This document shows positions 26,482 to 36,125 of a stretch of DNA of 64,000 nt, piece by piece; the stretch's first letter is position 1, and each line of letters opens with the position of its first letter. A program made the translations under genes and the position numbers. The notes below the pieces were generated by a model, which was not told the origin of the DNA, searched no databases, and saw only the letters and a list, made by a program, of their open reading frames with translations. Origin of the DNA: Pseudodesulfovibrio sp. zrk46 (lineage in GTDB: Bacteria > Desulfobacterota > Desulfovibrionia > Desulfovibrionales > Desulfovibrionaceae); assembly GCF_012516435.1 (NCBI RefSeq), contig NZ_CP051216.1:3161669-3225668 (forward strand), given 5' to 3'.

Positions 26482-26490
26482 GAGGCAGCT

Positions 26491-27228
26491 ATGCGCAGAA
26501 AGAAATCTACTCTGCTTTGGGCCACGCTTATTATGGCTTTTGTTTTTTCGGCCACAACGGAGGCTGGTAACATGAATACGGAAACAACTCTCGACCCACG
26601 TCAGCGGGCGATCGTTACAATCGCTGCCTTCACCACAAACGGTGACATAGAGCGCCTCAAGCCGGCACTGATCGAAGGGCTGGAAGCCGGACTGACCGTC
26701 AACGAAGTGAAGGAAGTTCTGGTTCAGATGTATGCATACGCAGGATTTCCCCGCAGCCTTGGCGGAATCTGGACTTTCATGAGCGTGATGGATGAACGAA
26801 AGGTAAACGGAATTAAGGACGAAGAAGGCAAGGATGCTTCGCCAATTCCGGTCGATTTAGATAGGGACACATATGGTGAACGCGTACGAGCAGACCTTGC
26901 CGGCATCAAGGAAATCCCGACAACCAAAGCTCCTTACCAGGAGTTTTCGCCTATTATCGACACCTTTCTGAAGGAACATCTCTTCGCTGACATCTTTGCC
27001 CGCGACATCCTTACCCATCAGGAGCGAGAGTTGGCGACCATCGCCTGTCTAGCCTCTCTGGGGCGAGCAGAAGGACCGCTCAACTTCCATATAGGTGCCG
27101 CAATGAATACTGGCCTGTCAGAAGGGCAGATGAACGACTTCATTAAGGTGCTGGAAAACCGTGTGGGCAAAGAAGAAGCCAAAGCAGCCGATGGCGTACT
27201 TTATAAGGTGTTGGCTGCCCGTAAATAA
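26491..27228 (+). CDS. Exported carboxymuconolactone-decarboxylase-family protein (two domains)
   Basis: This 245-residue protein has a signal peptide (about 1-26, hydrophobic LLWATLIMAFVFSATTEAG) and two AhpD/CMD-like domains (about 30-115 and 155-240). The first contains LDPRQRAIVTIAAFTTNGD and VLVQMYAYAGFPRS; the second THQERELATIACLASLGR. The CxxC redox motif of AhpD is not present, so thiol peroxidase-type activity is unlikely. In many anaerobes such genes neighbour cupin, aldo-keto reductase and flavodoxin genes. AGGAGG lies just before the ATG. Confidence 0.85.
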   Translation: MRRKKSTLLWATLIMAFVFSATTEAGNMNTETTLDPRQRAIVTIAAFTTNGDIERLKPALIEGLEAGLTVNEVKEVLVQMYAYAGFPRSLGGIWTFMSVMDERKVNGIKDEEGKDASPIPVDLDRDTYGERVRADLAGIKEIPTTKAPYQEFSPIIDTFLKEHLFADIFARDILTHQERELATIACLASLGRAEGPLNFHIGAAMNTGLSEGQMNDFIKVLENRVGKEEAKAADGVLYKVLAARK

Positions 27229-27255
27229 ACCTTGAAACCTTCTCCAGAAACAATC

Positions 27256-27290
27256 TCTACCCGTGGCAGCCTGTTACTGCTTCGGGTAGA
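27256..27290 (+). terminator. Strong hairpin between the CMD and flavodoxin genes
   Basis: TCTACCCG and CGGGTAGA form the outer stem, extended by GGCAG/CTGCT inside, around a 7-base loop. Only a weak T tail follows. It may attenuate transcription or define a processed 3' end inside the operon. Confidence 0.45.
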
Positions 27291-27320
27291 ATTCATCTTA
27301 AAAATCACCGGCAACATACA

Positions 27321-27854
27321 ATGAGTAAAAAGATACTGATCATTTCGGCAAGCCCTAGAAAAAATGCTAACTCCGACATCCTGTGTGATGAATTCATGCG
27401 TGGAGCAGAAGAAGCCGGACATGAAGTGGAAAAGATTCGTTTGACCGAACGAAATATCAACTACTGTACCGGATGCTGCTCCTGCATCAGCAAGCCTGGA
27501 ACTTGCGTCCAGAATGATGACATGAACGAAATCATGGCAAAGCTACTTGCAGCCAACGTACTCGTTCTGGCCTCACCGGTATACTTCCGCTCTTTCAATG
27601 GTCAGATGAAAACCTTCATGGACCGAGTTTGTCCCATCTATCCTATGATTCATGGCCAAGAGGTCTATTTCATAGCTTCGGCGGCTGGCGGCAACTTCCC
27701 TGTGGAGAGTACATTTAATACGTTCAGGGTGTTTACAGACTGTCTTGACGTCCAGGAGAAAGGGACCATTTCCGTCACTGGTATTTGGGGCGAAGGCGGC
27801 GTCCGGGGGAAAAGTGTTTGTAACCAGGCTTATGAGGTTGGCTTCAACGTATAA
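27321..27854 (+). CDS. Flavodoxin-like NAD(P)H-dependent FMN reductase family protein
   Basis: This 177-residue protein has the flavodoxin fold with the FMN phosphate loop ISASPRKNANSDI and the typical SPVYFRSFNGQMKTFMDR. Between them lies NYCTGCCSCISKPGTC, a Cys-rich segment like that of iron-sulfur flavoproteins, although the cluster-ligand spacing cannot be confirmed. It probably reduces quinones or other electrophiles with FMN. No signal peptide is present. It ends 13 bases before the next gene. Confidence 0.86.
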   Translation: MSKKILIISASPRKNANSDILCDEFMRGAEEAGHEVEKIRLTERNINYCTGCCSCISKPGTCVQNDDMNEIMAKLLAANVLVLASPVYFRSFNGQMKTFMDRVCPIYPMIHGQEVYFIASAAGGNFPVESTFNTFRVFTDCLDVQEKGTISVTGIWGEGGVRGKSVCNQAYEVGFNV

Positions 27855-27867
27855 TAGAGAGGGTGTG

Positions 27868-28707
27868 ATGGACCTCTACAAGATTTCAAAGTTGGTGACT
27901 TTTGTCTTTGGGATGGTTGCCTGTTTGGCTCTGCTCAGTTTCAAAGGAGAAACTTTGGCTGCAGAAAATAATAGACTGACTCTCTCCGAAATGAGGGTAG
28001 AGATTATTTCTCAAGAAAAGCAAGCAACTTTTCAACTCTACGATACTGTTGCCGCAAAAGAATTTTTCAACCAACTTCCCCTTGAACTGGACCTTAGCAA
28101 CTTTCGGGATGCTCAGTGGATGTTCTATCTGTCGGAAAAGTTGAATGTCACGGCAGATGAGGCTTATCATGATGGCAAAAAAGGGGAATTGAGCTACTAC
28201 GCGCCGTGGGGTGACGCCTTCATTCTTTACAAGGACTTTTATGCGGGTGATGAAATGCATCGTCTTGGTGTCGGTTTGACCGGTATCGATGACATTGCTG
28301 CCATGTCTGAAAGAGCTGTTGTCCGTAAGTTGGAAGCTCCTGTCGAACAAAAGGAAAAAGCCATGCAGATTACGATCAATGCCAATGGAAGTACGATTGT
28401 ATTCGAACTCAATGACAGTCAGGCAGCCAAAGAGTTGTATGCTCAGTTGCCATTGGAAATTGACGTTGAAGACTACGGCGGAAAAGAGAAGATCTTTTAC
28501 CCCCCGAAAAAGCTCAACACTTCAAATACCCCGTTGGTCCAATCTGCTCATCCGGGGACTCTCGCGTATTACGCTCCTTGGGCTGATGTGGTCATGTTCT
28601 ATGACAGCTTTGGTTCCGCTTCAGGGTTGTACGAACTAGGTAACTCCATCAAGGGAAGTGAGTTGATACGTTCCTTAAGTGGCATCATACAGATTGAGGC
28701 AAGGTGA
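27868..28707 (+). CDS. Exported protein with two cyclophilin-like domains
   Basis: This 279-residue protein starts at an ATG behind GAGAGGG; an in-frame longer version overlaps the flavodoxin gene. It has a signal peptide (about 1-31, ending near TLAAEN). Two homologous cyclophilin-like domains follow. Domain one (about 38-140) has FNQLPLELDLSNF, YYAPWGDAFILYKDFY and LGVGLTGID; domain two (about 160-279) has YAQLPLEIDVEDYGGKEK, YYAPWADVVMFYDSF and LGNSIKGSE. The parallel motifs show an internal duplication. Its function is unknown; it is predicted periplasmic, like the hydrolase and CMD proteins of the same cluster. Confidence 0.75.
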   Translation: MDLYKISKLVTFVFGMVACLALLSFKGETLAAENNRLTLSEMRVEIISQEKQATFQLYDTVAAKEFFNQLPLELDLSNFRDAQWMFYLSEKLNVTADEAYHDGKKGELSYYAPWGDAFILYKDFYAGDEMHRLGVGLTGIDDIAAMSERAVVRKLEAPVEQKEKAMQITINANGSTIVFELNDSQAAKELYAQLPLEIDVEDYGGKEKIFYPPKKLNTSNTPLVQSAHPGTLAYYAPWADVVMFYDSFGSASGLYELGNSIKGSELIRSLSGIIQIEAR

Positions 28708-28751
28708 TTCTAGAACACATCATATCCATCAAAAATCTTCATTACCACTAT

Positions 28752-28790
28752 GCCCAACCTGTAAATGTTACAGGTTGGGCGAGTCTTTTG
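28752..28790 (+). terminator. Terminator after the double cyclophilin-like gene
   Basis: GCCCAACCTGTAA-ATG-TTACAGGTTGGGC is a perfect 13-bp stem, followed by GAGTCTTTTGG. It ends the operon before the MFS gene. Confidence 0.82.
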
Positions 28791-28839
28791 GAGAATCTTT
28801 TGTATCTGTGAATAATGAAGCGACAGGAAACGAAAAAAA

Positions 28840-30015
28840 TTGAAACGATTCAGAAAGAATATAGGTTTTATCGCGGCAACACTTTCTATGCTGATGGCCT
28901 TTGCCGCTTCAGCTACGCCGATTCCATTATATGATGTTTATCGTCGTTCAGAAGAACTCAGTTACAGTGATCTTGCGTTGACTGCGGTGGTCTATTTTAT
29001 TGGTGCAATTACGGCGTTGCTCATATTCGGACGCATCTCGAATCATCTCGGAAGAAAACCCGTAACTATCATTACATTTGGACTGTCGGCTGTTGCCACT
29101 GTCTTGTTGCTGGATGTTGATGGCGTATTTCCTCTAGTTGCTGCCCGGCTCCTGCTCGGACTGTCCTGCGGACTGGCTTCCAGTGCCATTGCTGCTTATG
29201 TGGTCGACAGTGCTCCACCTAAATTGAGTTGGCTTTCCGCCGTGATCGTGGGTAATTCTCCTATGGTGGGCCTGACATTAGGTGCGTTGGCTTCAGGTAT
29301 TCTTGTCGAATATGGTCCGTATCCTCGGATGCTCTGTTATTGGCTTATTCTAGCTGAAATGGCGGTGGTCTGTCTTCTGATAGTTATGGGAAAGGAAACC
29401 GTGGAACGAAAGCCGGGGTTGCTTGCTTCTTTTCGACCGTCCTTTTCGCTTCCTCATGCTGATCGGCGACTGTATCCTATCGCGGCCTGCCTCTTTGTGG
29501 CTACATGGGCTCTTGGCGGCTTTTTTCAGGCCTATGGTCCATCCATTGCCGCAGATGAACTTGGTTCACGGAGCACGATAATGGCAGCCATTGTGTTTGC
29601 ATCGTTCTTGCTTCCTAGCGCAATCGGCGGACCACTTTCTGCGCGCCTTTCTCCTGCCAGGGCACAACGCATCGGGATAGTCGTCTTCACTTTGGCGGTC
29701 GGGGGTGTCATCTATGCCATAAAGATGTCTTTTATCCCGGTTTTCCTCGGCATGAGTGCCATCGCCGGTGCTGCCCAAGGCGTAGCACTGACAGGAAGCA
29801 TCCGTGCCCTCCTTGATGGAATTACTTCTCAGGAACGTGCCGGTGTCTTATCGCTGATTTATGCGACATCATACACGGGTGCAGCGGTTACCAGCTTACT
29901 GGCAGGACAGTTGTCCAAGTTCATGACTCTTTTTCAAGTGATCTCGTGCTATGGTGGTTTGGCCGTGGTGGCCTGTTTCATCACGCTTGCCTTTGCTCGT
30001 GAACCTCAAAGATGA
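28840..30015 (+). CDS. MFS-family exporter
   Basis: This 391-residue protein has 12 predicted membrane segments and the MFS loop-2-3 motif FGRISNHLGRKPV. It resembles drug-efflux-type MFS proteins. It starts with TTG, behind AGGAAA 9-10 bases upstream; no in-frame ATG upstream is usable. The location after a terminator suggests its own promoter or read-through. The neighbouring cluster suggests export of a toxic small molecule; the substrate is unknown. Confidence 0.86.
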   Translation: MKRFRKNIGFIAATLSMLMAFAASATPIPLYDVYRRSEELSYSDLALTAVVYFIGAITALLIFGRISNHLGRKPVTIITFGLSAVATVLLLDVDGVFPLVAARLLLGLSCGLASSAIAAYVVDSAPPKLSWLSAVIVGNSPMVGLTLGALASGILVEYGPYPRMLCYWLILAEMAVVCLLIVMGKETVERKPGLLASFRPSFSLPHADRRLYPIAACLFVATWALGGFFQAYGPSIAADELGSRSTIMAAIVFASFLLPSAIGGPLSARLSPARAQRIGIVVFTLAVGGVIYAIKMSFIPVFLGMSAIAGAAQGVALTGSIRALLDGITSQERAGVLSLIYATSYTGAAVTSLLAGQLSKFMTLFQVISCYGGLAVVACFITLAFAREPQR

Positions 30016-30078
30016 TTGAGCTTTGAAGCTATGTGAATGGTCTCGCTTTTCGGATAGCAAATAAAACGAATTGCGCGC

Positions 30079-30966
30079 TTAGGCTTTTTTCCTATTATAG
30101 TGAGATTTTCGAGAATAGAATGTGTTGTAGACAAGTGTAAGCAGACAAGCGAATACGCAGGAAGCAATGCCTATGCAAACATTGTAGTAAGGCGGCGCAG
30201 TTAATGCTAACCGGATAAGAAGGGTCGCAAGTGCGAATCCAGAATTTCTAAATATTGCATGGAATTTGGGTAGAAAGCGTTGTGCAATTAGCACCAACAT
30301 TATGTCACTAAAAATTAGAACAGTATAAAAACTTTGGAAAAAATGGAAAGGGTGTTGTCCCGTTAAAAAGAGGTGGGCATTTTTGATTCCCATTCCTACG
30401 AAAATGATCAGCATGACGATTGCAACAAGCTTCTTTGCTGCAACGAATTTGAACAAGGACGGTCCACCGGTAAGAGATTCTTCTAATTGTCTACGGAGAA
30501 GTGTGTAGACTCCTAGCATGGCGAAAACAACAATTGCTCCTCCGCCATCTGCTAAAATTATATAGAGTTCGTCTATGTGTCCGGTGATAGATATTGGTTC
30601 TGGAAAATCCGCTAAAGCTTTAAAGGCACTTCGCAAGAAGATTAAAGCAAGGATCTCAAATTGCTTGCCAACTGCTTTTGATATGGAGCAGGGGAGCGTA
30701 AAAATGAGGCTAATAACCTCTAGAACCAAGACAAGTGTGAAGGCTAGATTTATAGCCATGTAGTGGCTTGTTGGGATCATGTCGGCGACAGGGCCGGTTA
30801 TCCAGCCCTGTCGCTTCATTTCAATAGTTATAACCGCTAATAGGAAAACAAAGATCAGGAGACCAGCCACAAAGCGCTGGGTTCTATCGCTTTCCCAAAA
30901 GTGGTGAAGCGGATCGAATACGTAAGTAGCGTATTTGTATAGCTGCATCATCGGTTGCATAATCAT
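30079..30966 (-). CDS. Integral membrane protein of unknown function
   Basis: I do not recognise this 295-residue protein. About seven or eight membrane segments are visible (for example about 32-49, 70-92, 105-120, 140-157, 180-197, 217-235 and 245-285). The N-terminus is MIMQPMMQLYKYATYVFDPL. Charged loops contain FPEPISITGHIDELY. It has no ABC or MFS motif. The gene stands alone, convergent with the MFS gene across 63 bases, with a 100-base gap to the helicase gene upstream. Confidence 0.6.
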   Translation of the reverse strand: MIMQPMMQLYKYATYVFDPLHHFWESDRTQRFVAGLLIFVFLLAVITIEMKRQGWITGPVADMIPTSHYMAINLAFTLVLVLEVISLIFTLPCSISKAVGKQFEILALIFLRSAFKALADFPEPISITGHIDELYIILADGGGAIVVFAMLGVYTLLRRQLEESLTGGPSLFKFVAAKKLVAIVMLIIFVGMGIKNAHLFLTGQHPFHFFQSFYTVLIFSDIMLVLIAQRFLPKFHAIFRNSGFALATLLIRLALTAPPYYNVCIGIASCVFACLLTLVYNTFYSRKSHYNRKKA

Positions 30967-31067
30967 CCTATAGCAATTTCGTATGGTTGAGTCGTTATGA
31001 CCGCAATAAAACTGCTAGCATTATGCAACCTCATTGTAAATAGGAATGCTTCCTGTTTAAGTGTCGG

Positions 31068-34000
31068 CTAAATCTCGAACAGCATTTCCAAGTCGTCTCG
31101 CGTAAGGCTCTTGAGAGCGGATTGACCAGGTATAATGGCTTCTGCAACGTCCTTCTTTTGCTCTTGCAGCTTCAGTATTCGTTCTTCAACAGTATTCTGA
31201 CAAATCATCTTGTATGCGAATACCTGACGTTTCTGGCCGATTCGGTGAGTACGGTCAGTTGCTTGGTTCTCAACTGCGGGGTTCCACCACGGATCGTAGT
31301 GGATTACGTAGTCTGCGCTTGTTAGGTTCAACCCTGTACCACCTGCTTTAAGCGAGATGAGGAAGATTGGAATGTCTTCACTTTCATTAAACCGGTCAAC
31401 TTGTTCGAAACGATCCTTGGAGGAGCCGTCAAGGTAAGCGAACGGGATTTCCCGAATCTGCAACCAGTTACGGATGACGTGGAGCATGCGTACAAACTGA
31501 GAGAATACAAGAACCTTGTGACCCCCTTCAATGATGTCCACAACCAAATCTTTGAAGGCGTCGAATTTGCCAGAAGGTAGGTTTGTGGAAACACCAGGCA
31601 TATCGAGCTTGAGCAAACGCGGATGGCAACAGATTTGGCGTAATTTGAGAAGAGCATCCAGAATGGACATTTGGCTTTTGGCCATGCCTTTCTCGTCAAC
31701 GTCTTTGAGCACCTGATTCTTTAGTTTCATAGCCAATGCGTTGTAGAGTTCTCGCTGCTCTTCGACCAAATCGCAGTAATGAGTTGTCTCAATTTTAGGC
31801 GGCAGATCTTTTGCCACTTCAGACTTAGTTCGACGCAGGATGAACGGTTTAACTCTTGTGCGCAGATAATCCAGGGTCTCTTCGTCACCATCCTTAATGG
31901 GCTTTACGATACCGCGCTGGAATGAGTGCTGTGAACCAAGGAAGCCAGGCATAAGGAATTCAAATAAAGACCACAATTCGAACAGGTTATTCTCAATGGG
32001 GGTACCAGACAGACACACACGAAGTCCTGCTTCAAGCTTTCGCACAGAGCGGGCCGTAATCGTATTAGGGTTTTTGATATTTTGGGCTTCGTCAAGGATG
32101 ACACTGGCATAGTCGTACTTGAGCAACTCATCCAAATCGCGACGCAAAAGGGCGTACGTAGTAATTACAAGATGCGAGTTGTTGATGTGTTGGAACAGGT
32201 CGTCACGTTTTGCGCCGTAAATGGTCAGTCGTTTGAGGCCGGGAACAAACTTCTCTGCCTCTCGTTCCCAGTTGGGAAGAACCGAAGTCGGAACGATAAT
32301 CAGGTTTGGCCCATCAATTCCCTTGTCCACTAGTGACTGGATGTAGGAAAGGGTCTGGATGGTTTTACCGAGACCCATTTCGTCCGCTAAGATACCCCCA
32401 AATCCGTATTCACGAAGGAAGTTGAAGTAGCTTAAGCCCTGCACCTGGTAGGGACGCAGTGTTGCCTGGAGCTCCTTGGGTTGTTCGACCATCTTGATTG
32501 ATTCGAAGTTGTTGATCTTTTCCTTGAGCCTAACAAAGAATTCATCCGTTTGGGCCTGAGGCAGATCTTCCAGAATTTTTTCAAGCACAGGTGCTTCATA
32601 CTGGTTGAACTGCTGTTTAGGAGCCTTTTCAGGATCAAATCCAAGTGCTTTTAATTTGTTACCAAGCTTCTTAAGCCAAGCTTCCGGGAGGCTAGTATAA
32701 GAGCCATCTTTGAGCTGTACGTAGCGCTTGCCTTTGGTCCAAGCTTCCCAAATAAGTTCGATCGGAACTCGTTGGTCGTCGTATTCAACTGCCAGTTCAA
32801 GGTTGAACCATTTTTCTTCCTCGTCGGTCTCCACTTCGGCAACCACTTGAGGTTGGGTTGTGCGGACTTTATATCGGGTGAGATTTTGTTCACCATAAAC
32901 TCGGTATGCCTCAACTAACTGAGGGTAGAAGTCCAAGAGGAAGTTTATCGCTTCCTCTTGTTCCATGAACCAGATGTGGTTATTTCTCGGCTGGAAATTC
33001 ATGTCCTGCAACTCGGCCATGAGTTGCGCTTCTTCATCCTGAGCTCTACGGATAAGATAAGACTTGCCGCCCTCGTGATAACTGCCAGTCTGGAGGTCTG
33101 GGTTCGGGCCGGGCATGATGAACTCGCCGTGCTCGTTGTCGTATATGTTTTGTACTTTGAGCACGAGCAAAGAGCCTTCTTCATCAAGATAAAGTTTCGG
33201 ATTGTAATCCGCTTGCTGGAAGATAGGACCTACGCGTTCAAGGAAATCTTCTTGACCATAAAGGTCTGAAACAGGAATTTTTGTCCAAACACGATCAAGG
33301 AATTCTGAAACGTCAGCATGAGGAACAATGGGCTTTTGTTCAACCATACCTTGGACGAGTTTGGGGTCCAGCCCTGTTTGCACTGGGTAGAATGAATTCT
33401 TGTAGTAAACCCAAAGCGGCAATCTTCCGTAAAAATAGATTTCTTCCTCATCAGTGATGGAGAAAGGCATCTTGTCTTCACGCGAAAGTAAAATGTCAAA
33501 GTTGAGTCCGTCTTCGCTCAAGGTTGGAGCGAGTTTGAGCTGCATAGTTTTGGATTCTATGGTTACGGGCTGGTCTGATTCACGAAGATACAGATAGTAT
33601 TCGCTTTTGACCGCTCGGAAAAACCAGGAATGCAAGCCGGCTGGGATTTCAACTTTGTGCCCCCAATAGTCGAGATAGTGTCCAATCTGTTCTGCTACAC
33701 CTGGTAAGGCCGGAGAGGTGTCGCACCAATCAGGGTTTTCGACTATTTGCGCCAAAGTGACTTCGTTTTGAACCTGAGAGATACCAGACTTGTTTTGGCG
33801 GGCTCGGAAAAAGGCTACTTGGAGACGTCCAAGTTCCGGGTATATACGATATATTAGATAGTGACGGCCCGCTTCTGGTTCTAGCTCCGTTGCAAAGAAG
33901 GGACGGAAGGTCTGCTTCCAATCTGTTCTAGGCATTGGGGCTTCTTCACCGGATTCAGAATCCAGTGATTTAAGAAGTTTGACCGCCGTGGCTGCTACAT

Positions 34001-34277
34001 GCCGACAAACTCCAGAGAAGGAGTCCGGGCAGTTGCAGTAATAGTTAATGGACTGCTCGGCGAGATTAAGTCCGACTTCAGATGTGTAATTCTGAAAGTC
34101 GTCTCCTTGAACTGTTCCATCGATATCCCAATACTGGTCTCGCTTTTTAAGGTCCAGTTTCATGACACCGTCATTCACTACGACCGCTTCAGCCATCTCC
34201 AGAATATATTCCGGGATGGAGTCCTTAATAAAATCCTGCAAAATGGATTTGACTATTTGTTCTTCACCGCTACTCAT
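31068..34277 (-). CDS. SWIM zinc-finger SNF2-family DNA translocase/helicase
   Basis: This 1069-residue protein has an N-terminal SWIM zinc finger (about 80-95; CNCPDSFSGVCRH). A long middle region of unknown fold follows, and then the SNF2 motor: Walker A ADEMGLGKTIQT (about 633), the DEAQ box ILDEAQNIKNP (about 729), LSGTPIEN, and the helicase C domain with VFSQFVRML, GGTGLNLTSADYVIHYDPWWNP and DRTHRIGQ. Such HepA/SNF2 proteins remodel protein-DNA or transcription complexes. The ATG used follows AGGAAG; a start 72 bases earlier would add a Cys-containing extension. It is divergent from the binding-lipoprotein gene at 34475. Confidence 0.9.
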   Translation of the reverse strand: MSSGEEQIVKSILQDFIKDSIPEYILEMAEAVVVNDGVMKLDLKKRDQYWDIDGTVQGDDFQNYTSEVGLNLAEQSINYYCNCPDSFSGVCRHVAATAVKLLKSLDSESGEEAPMPRTDWKQTFRPFFATELEPEAGRHYLIYRIYPELGRLQVAFFRARQNKSGISQVQNEVTLAQIVENPDWCDTSPALPGVAEQIGHYLDYWGHKVEIPAGLHSWFFRAVKSEYYLYLRESDQPVTIESKTMQLKLAPTLSEDGLNFDILLSREDKMPFSITDEEEIYFYGRLPLWVYYKNSFYPVQTGLDPKLVQGMVEQKPIVPHADVSEFLDRVWTKIPVSDLYGQEDFLERVGPIFQQADYNPKLYLDEEGSLLVLKVQNIYDNEHGEFIMPGPNPDLQTGSYHEGGKSYLIRRAQDEEAQLMAELQDMNFQPRNNHIWFMEQEEAINFLLDFYPQLVEAYRVYGEQNLTRYKVRTTQPQVVAEVETDEEEKWFNLELAVEYDDQRVPIELIWEAWTKGKRYVQLKDGSYTSLPEAWLKKLGNKLKALGFDPEKAPKQQFNQYEAPVLEKILEDLPQAQTDEFFVRLKEKINNFESIKMVEQPKELQATLRPYQVQGLSYFNFLREYGFGGILADEMGLGKTIQTLSYIQSLVDKGIDGPNLIIVPTSVLPNWEREAEKFVPGLKRLTIYGAKRDDLFQHINNSHLVITTYALLRRDLDELLKYDYASVILDEAQNIKNPNTITARSVRKLEAGLRVCLSGTPIENNLFELWSLFEFLMPGFLGSQHSFQRGIVKPIKDGDEETLDYLRTRVKPFILRRTKSEVAKDLPPKIETTHYCDLVEEQRELYNALAMKLKNQVLKDVDEKGMAKSQMSILDALLKLRQICCHPRLLKLDMPGVSTNLPSGKFDAFKDLVVDIIEGGHKVLVFSQFVRMLHVIRNWLQIREIPFAYLDGSSKDRFEQVDRFNESEDIPIFLISLKAGGTGLNLTSADYVIHYDPWWNPAVENQATDRTHRIGQKRQVFAYKMICQNTVEERILKLQEQKKDVAEAIIPGQSALKSLTRDDLEMLFEI

Positions 34278-34474
34278 TAAAACAGTACTTCCTATCGTTT
34301 TCCCCCGAATTGGACAGCCTTCTCTACTCTTATCTTCTTCATTCGGCAAGGTGGGGAAAATACTTTTCTTCCGCTTCGTCCACTTGGCTTTTCAAACATG
34401 ATGGTACATAGTGACACAAATGGCCGATGCTCTCTTAATTATATGATTCAACCCCTTCTATTTTGCAAGAAAAA

Positions 34475-36109
34475 ATGAGGCTCTGCATCCCTGTTATAAT
34501 CATCTTTCTTTTGGTGCTACTCTCCGGGTGTGGAGAGAGCGGCTCTGGCACGCCTATCAAACCCGTCGATATCACGCAGATTCCAACTGTGCCGCAGTCT
34601 GGTGGAGCAATCATTGAAGCCATGCTCGGGGAACCTAGTAATCTCATTTCAATGCTTGCAACAGATTCTGCATCTCATGAGGTGGCATCACAGATTTTTG
34701 TAGGATTGGTTAAATACGATAAGAATATCAACCTGGTGCCCTATGCAGCAGAGTCCTTCTCGGTAGAAGATGGTGGAAAACTACTTAAATTTAAATTGAG
34801 AGAAGATATATATTGGTTTGATGGTGTGCAACTGACAGCAGAGGATGTGGAATTCACATACAAGCTGATGATCGATCCGAAAACACCAACGGCGTATGCA
34901 GCAAATTTCAAAGCGGTGAAAGCATTTCGGCGTACAGGAAAATTTACTCTCGAAGTTGAGTATGAGGAACCTTTTGCGAAAGCCTTGGTTTCTTGGGCGA
35001 CGGATATACTTCCAAAGCATGCTATGGAAGGTGAAGACCTTTTGAATACGGAGTATAGTCGAAATCCTCTAGGAGCTGGGCCTTACAAACTTAAAGAGTG
35101 GGTGCCTGGCACTCAAGTCGTACTTGAGTCAAACCCGGATTTCTTTGAAGGCAAGCCTCTTATTGATGAGGTTGTTTATAGAATGATCCCTGATCTCTCA
35201 ACTCAGTTTCTTGAGCTTAAAGCAGGTAATTTGGATATAATGAATCTCTCTCCGCTCCAGTATCTGTATCAGACCTCTGGCTTGGGTTGGGATGGTAGCT
35301 TCAATAAGTTTGAGTATTTGTCTTCAGGGTATACTTTTCTAGGATTCAATATGAAGCATCCTTTTTTTCAGGATGTCCGTGTGCGACGTGCTATTGATTA
35401 CGCAATTGATCGGCGTGAGCTTGTAAAAGGTGTTTTATATGGATTGGGGGAGGCTGCAAATGGCCCCTATAAGCCAGGAACATGGCAATATAATAATGAA
35501 ATAGCCCCAAGAACGTTTGACTCTATCAAAGCAAGAGACCTTTTAGCCCGAGCAGGGTGGACAGATACAGATGGTGACGGTGTTCTTGATAAGAATGGCG
35601 TTCCTTTCGTTTTTTCGATTATTACTAATCAAGGGAACACCCAGCGGATAAAGACGGGAGTTATTCTCCAACAGCGTCTGCGTGATGTCGGTATTGTTGT
35701 TGATCTCCGCACGGTTGAATGGGCTGCTTTTATCAAGGAATTTGTTGATAAAGGCAGATTTGATGCCATTATTCTTGGCTGGAATATACTACAAGATCCA
35801 GATATTTATAGTGTTTGGCATTCTTCTATGGCCGTGGACGGTGGATTAAATTTTACTCGTTATACAAATGAAGAGTTAGATGATTTGCTTGAACGTGGCC
35901 GTAAGCTTGTTGAGCAGAATAAGCGCAAGCCAATTTATGATCGTATTCAAGAAATACTGCATGACGAAGTGCCGTATTGCTTTCTATATGTGCCGAAATC
36001 CTTGCCAATTGTACAAGCTAGAGTGCAGAATATAAATGCGGCCCCGGCCGGAATTGCATACAATTTCACCAAATGGTGGATCCCCACTTCCCTTCAGCGA
36101 CAACCTTAA
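34475..36109 (+). CDS. Peptide/nickel-type ABC transporter substrate-binding lipoprotein
   Basis: This 544-residue protein belongs to SBP family 5 (oligopeptide-, dipeptide- or nickel-binding). It has a lipoprotein signal (MRLCIPVIIIFLLVLLSGC). The family's typical segments are visible: LREDIYWFDGVQLTAEDVEFTY (shown here as overlapping short motifs: REDIYWFDG, LTAEDVEFTYKL) and NPLGAGPYKLKEW. An in-frame TTG four codons earlier is possible. No dpp/opp permease or ATPase gene is adjacent, so it is an orphan binding protein. Its 3' end lies 16 bases from the Rel start. Confidence 0.88.
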   Translation: MRLCIPVIIIFLLVLLSGCGESGSGTPIKPVDITQIPTVPQSGGAIIEAMLGEPSNLISMLATDSASHEVASQIFVGLVKYDKNINLVPYAAESFSVEDGGKLLKFKLREDIYWFDGVQLTAEDVEFTYKLMIDPKTPTAYAANFKAVKAFRRTGKFTLEVEYEEPFAKALVSWATDILPKHAMEGEDLLNTEYSRNPLGAGPYKLKEWVPGTQVVLESNPDFFEGKPLIDEVVYRMIPDLSTQFLELKAGNLDIMNLSPLQYLYQTSGLGWDGSFNKFEYLSSGYTFLGFNMKHPFFQDVRVRRAIDYAIDRRELVKGVLYGLGEAANGPYKPGTWQYNNEIAPRTFDSIKARDLLARAGWTDTDGDGVLDKNGVPFVFSIITNQGNTQRIKTGVILQQRLRDVGIVVDLRTVEWAAFIKEFVDKGRFDAIILGWNILQDPDIYSVWHSSMAVDGGLNFTRYTNEELDDLLERGRKLVEQNKRKPIYDRIQEILHDEVPYCFLYVPKSLPIVQARVQNINAAPAGIAYNFTKWWIPTSLQRQP

Positions 36110-36125
36110 CACTAAGCTGAGTTTC

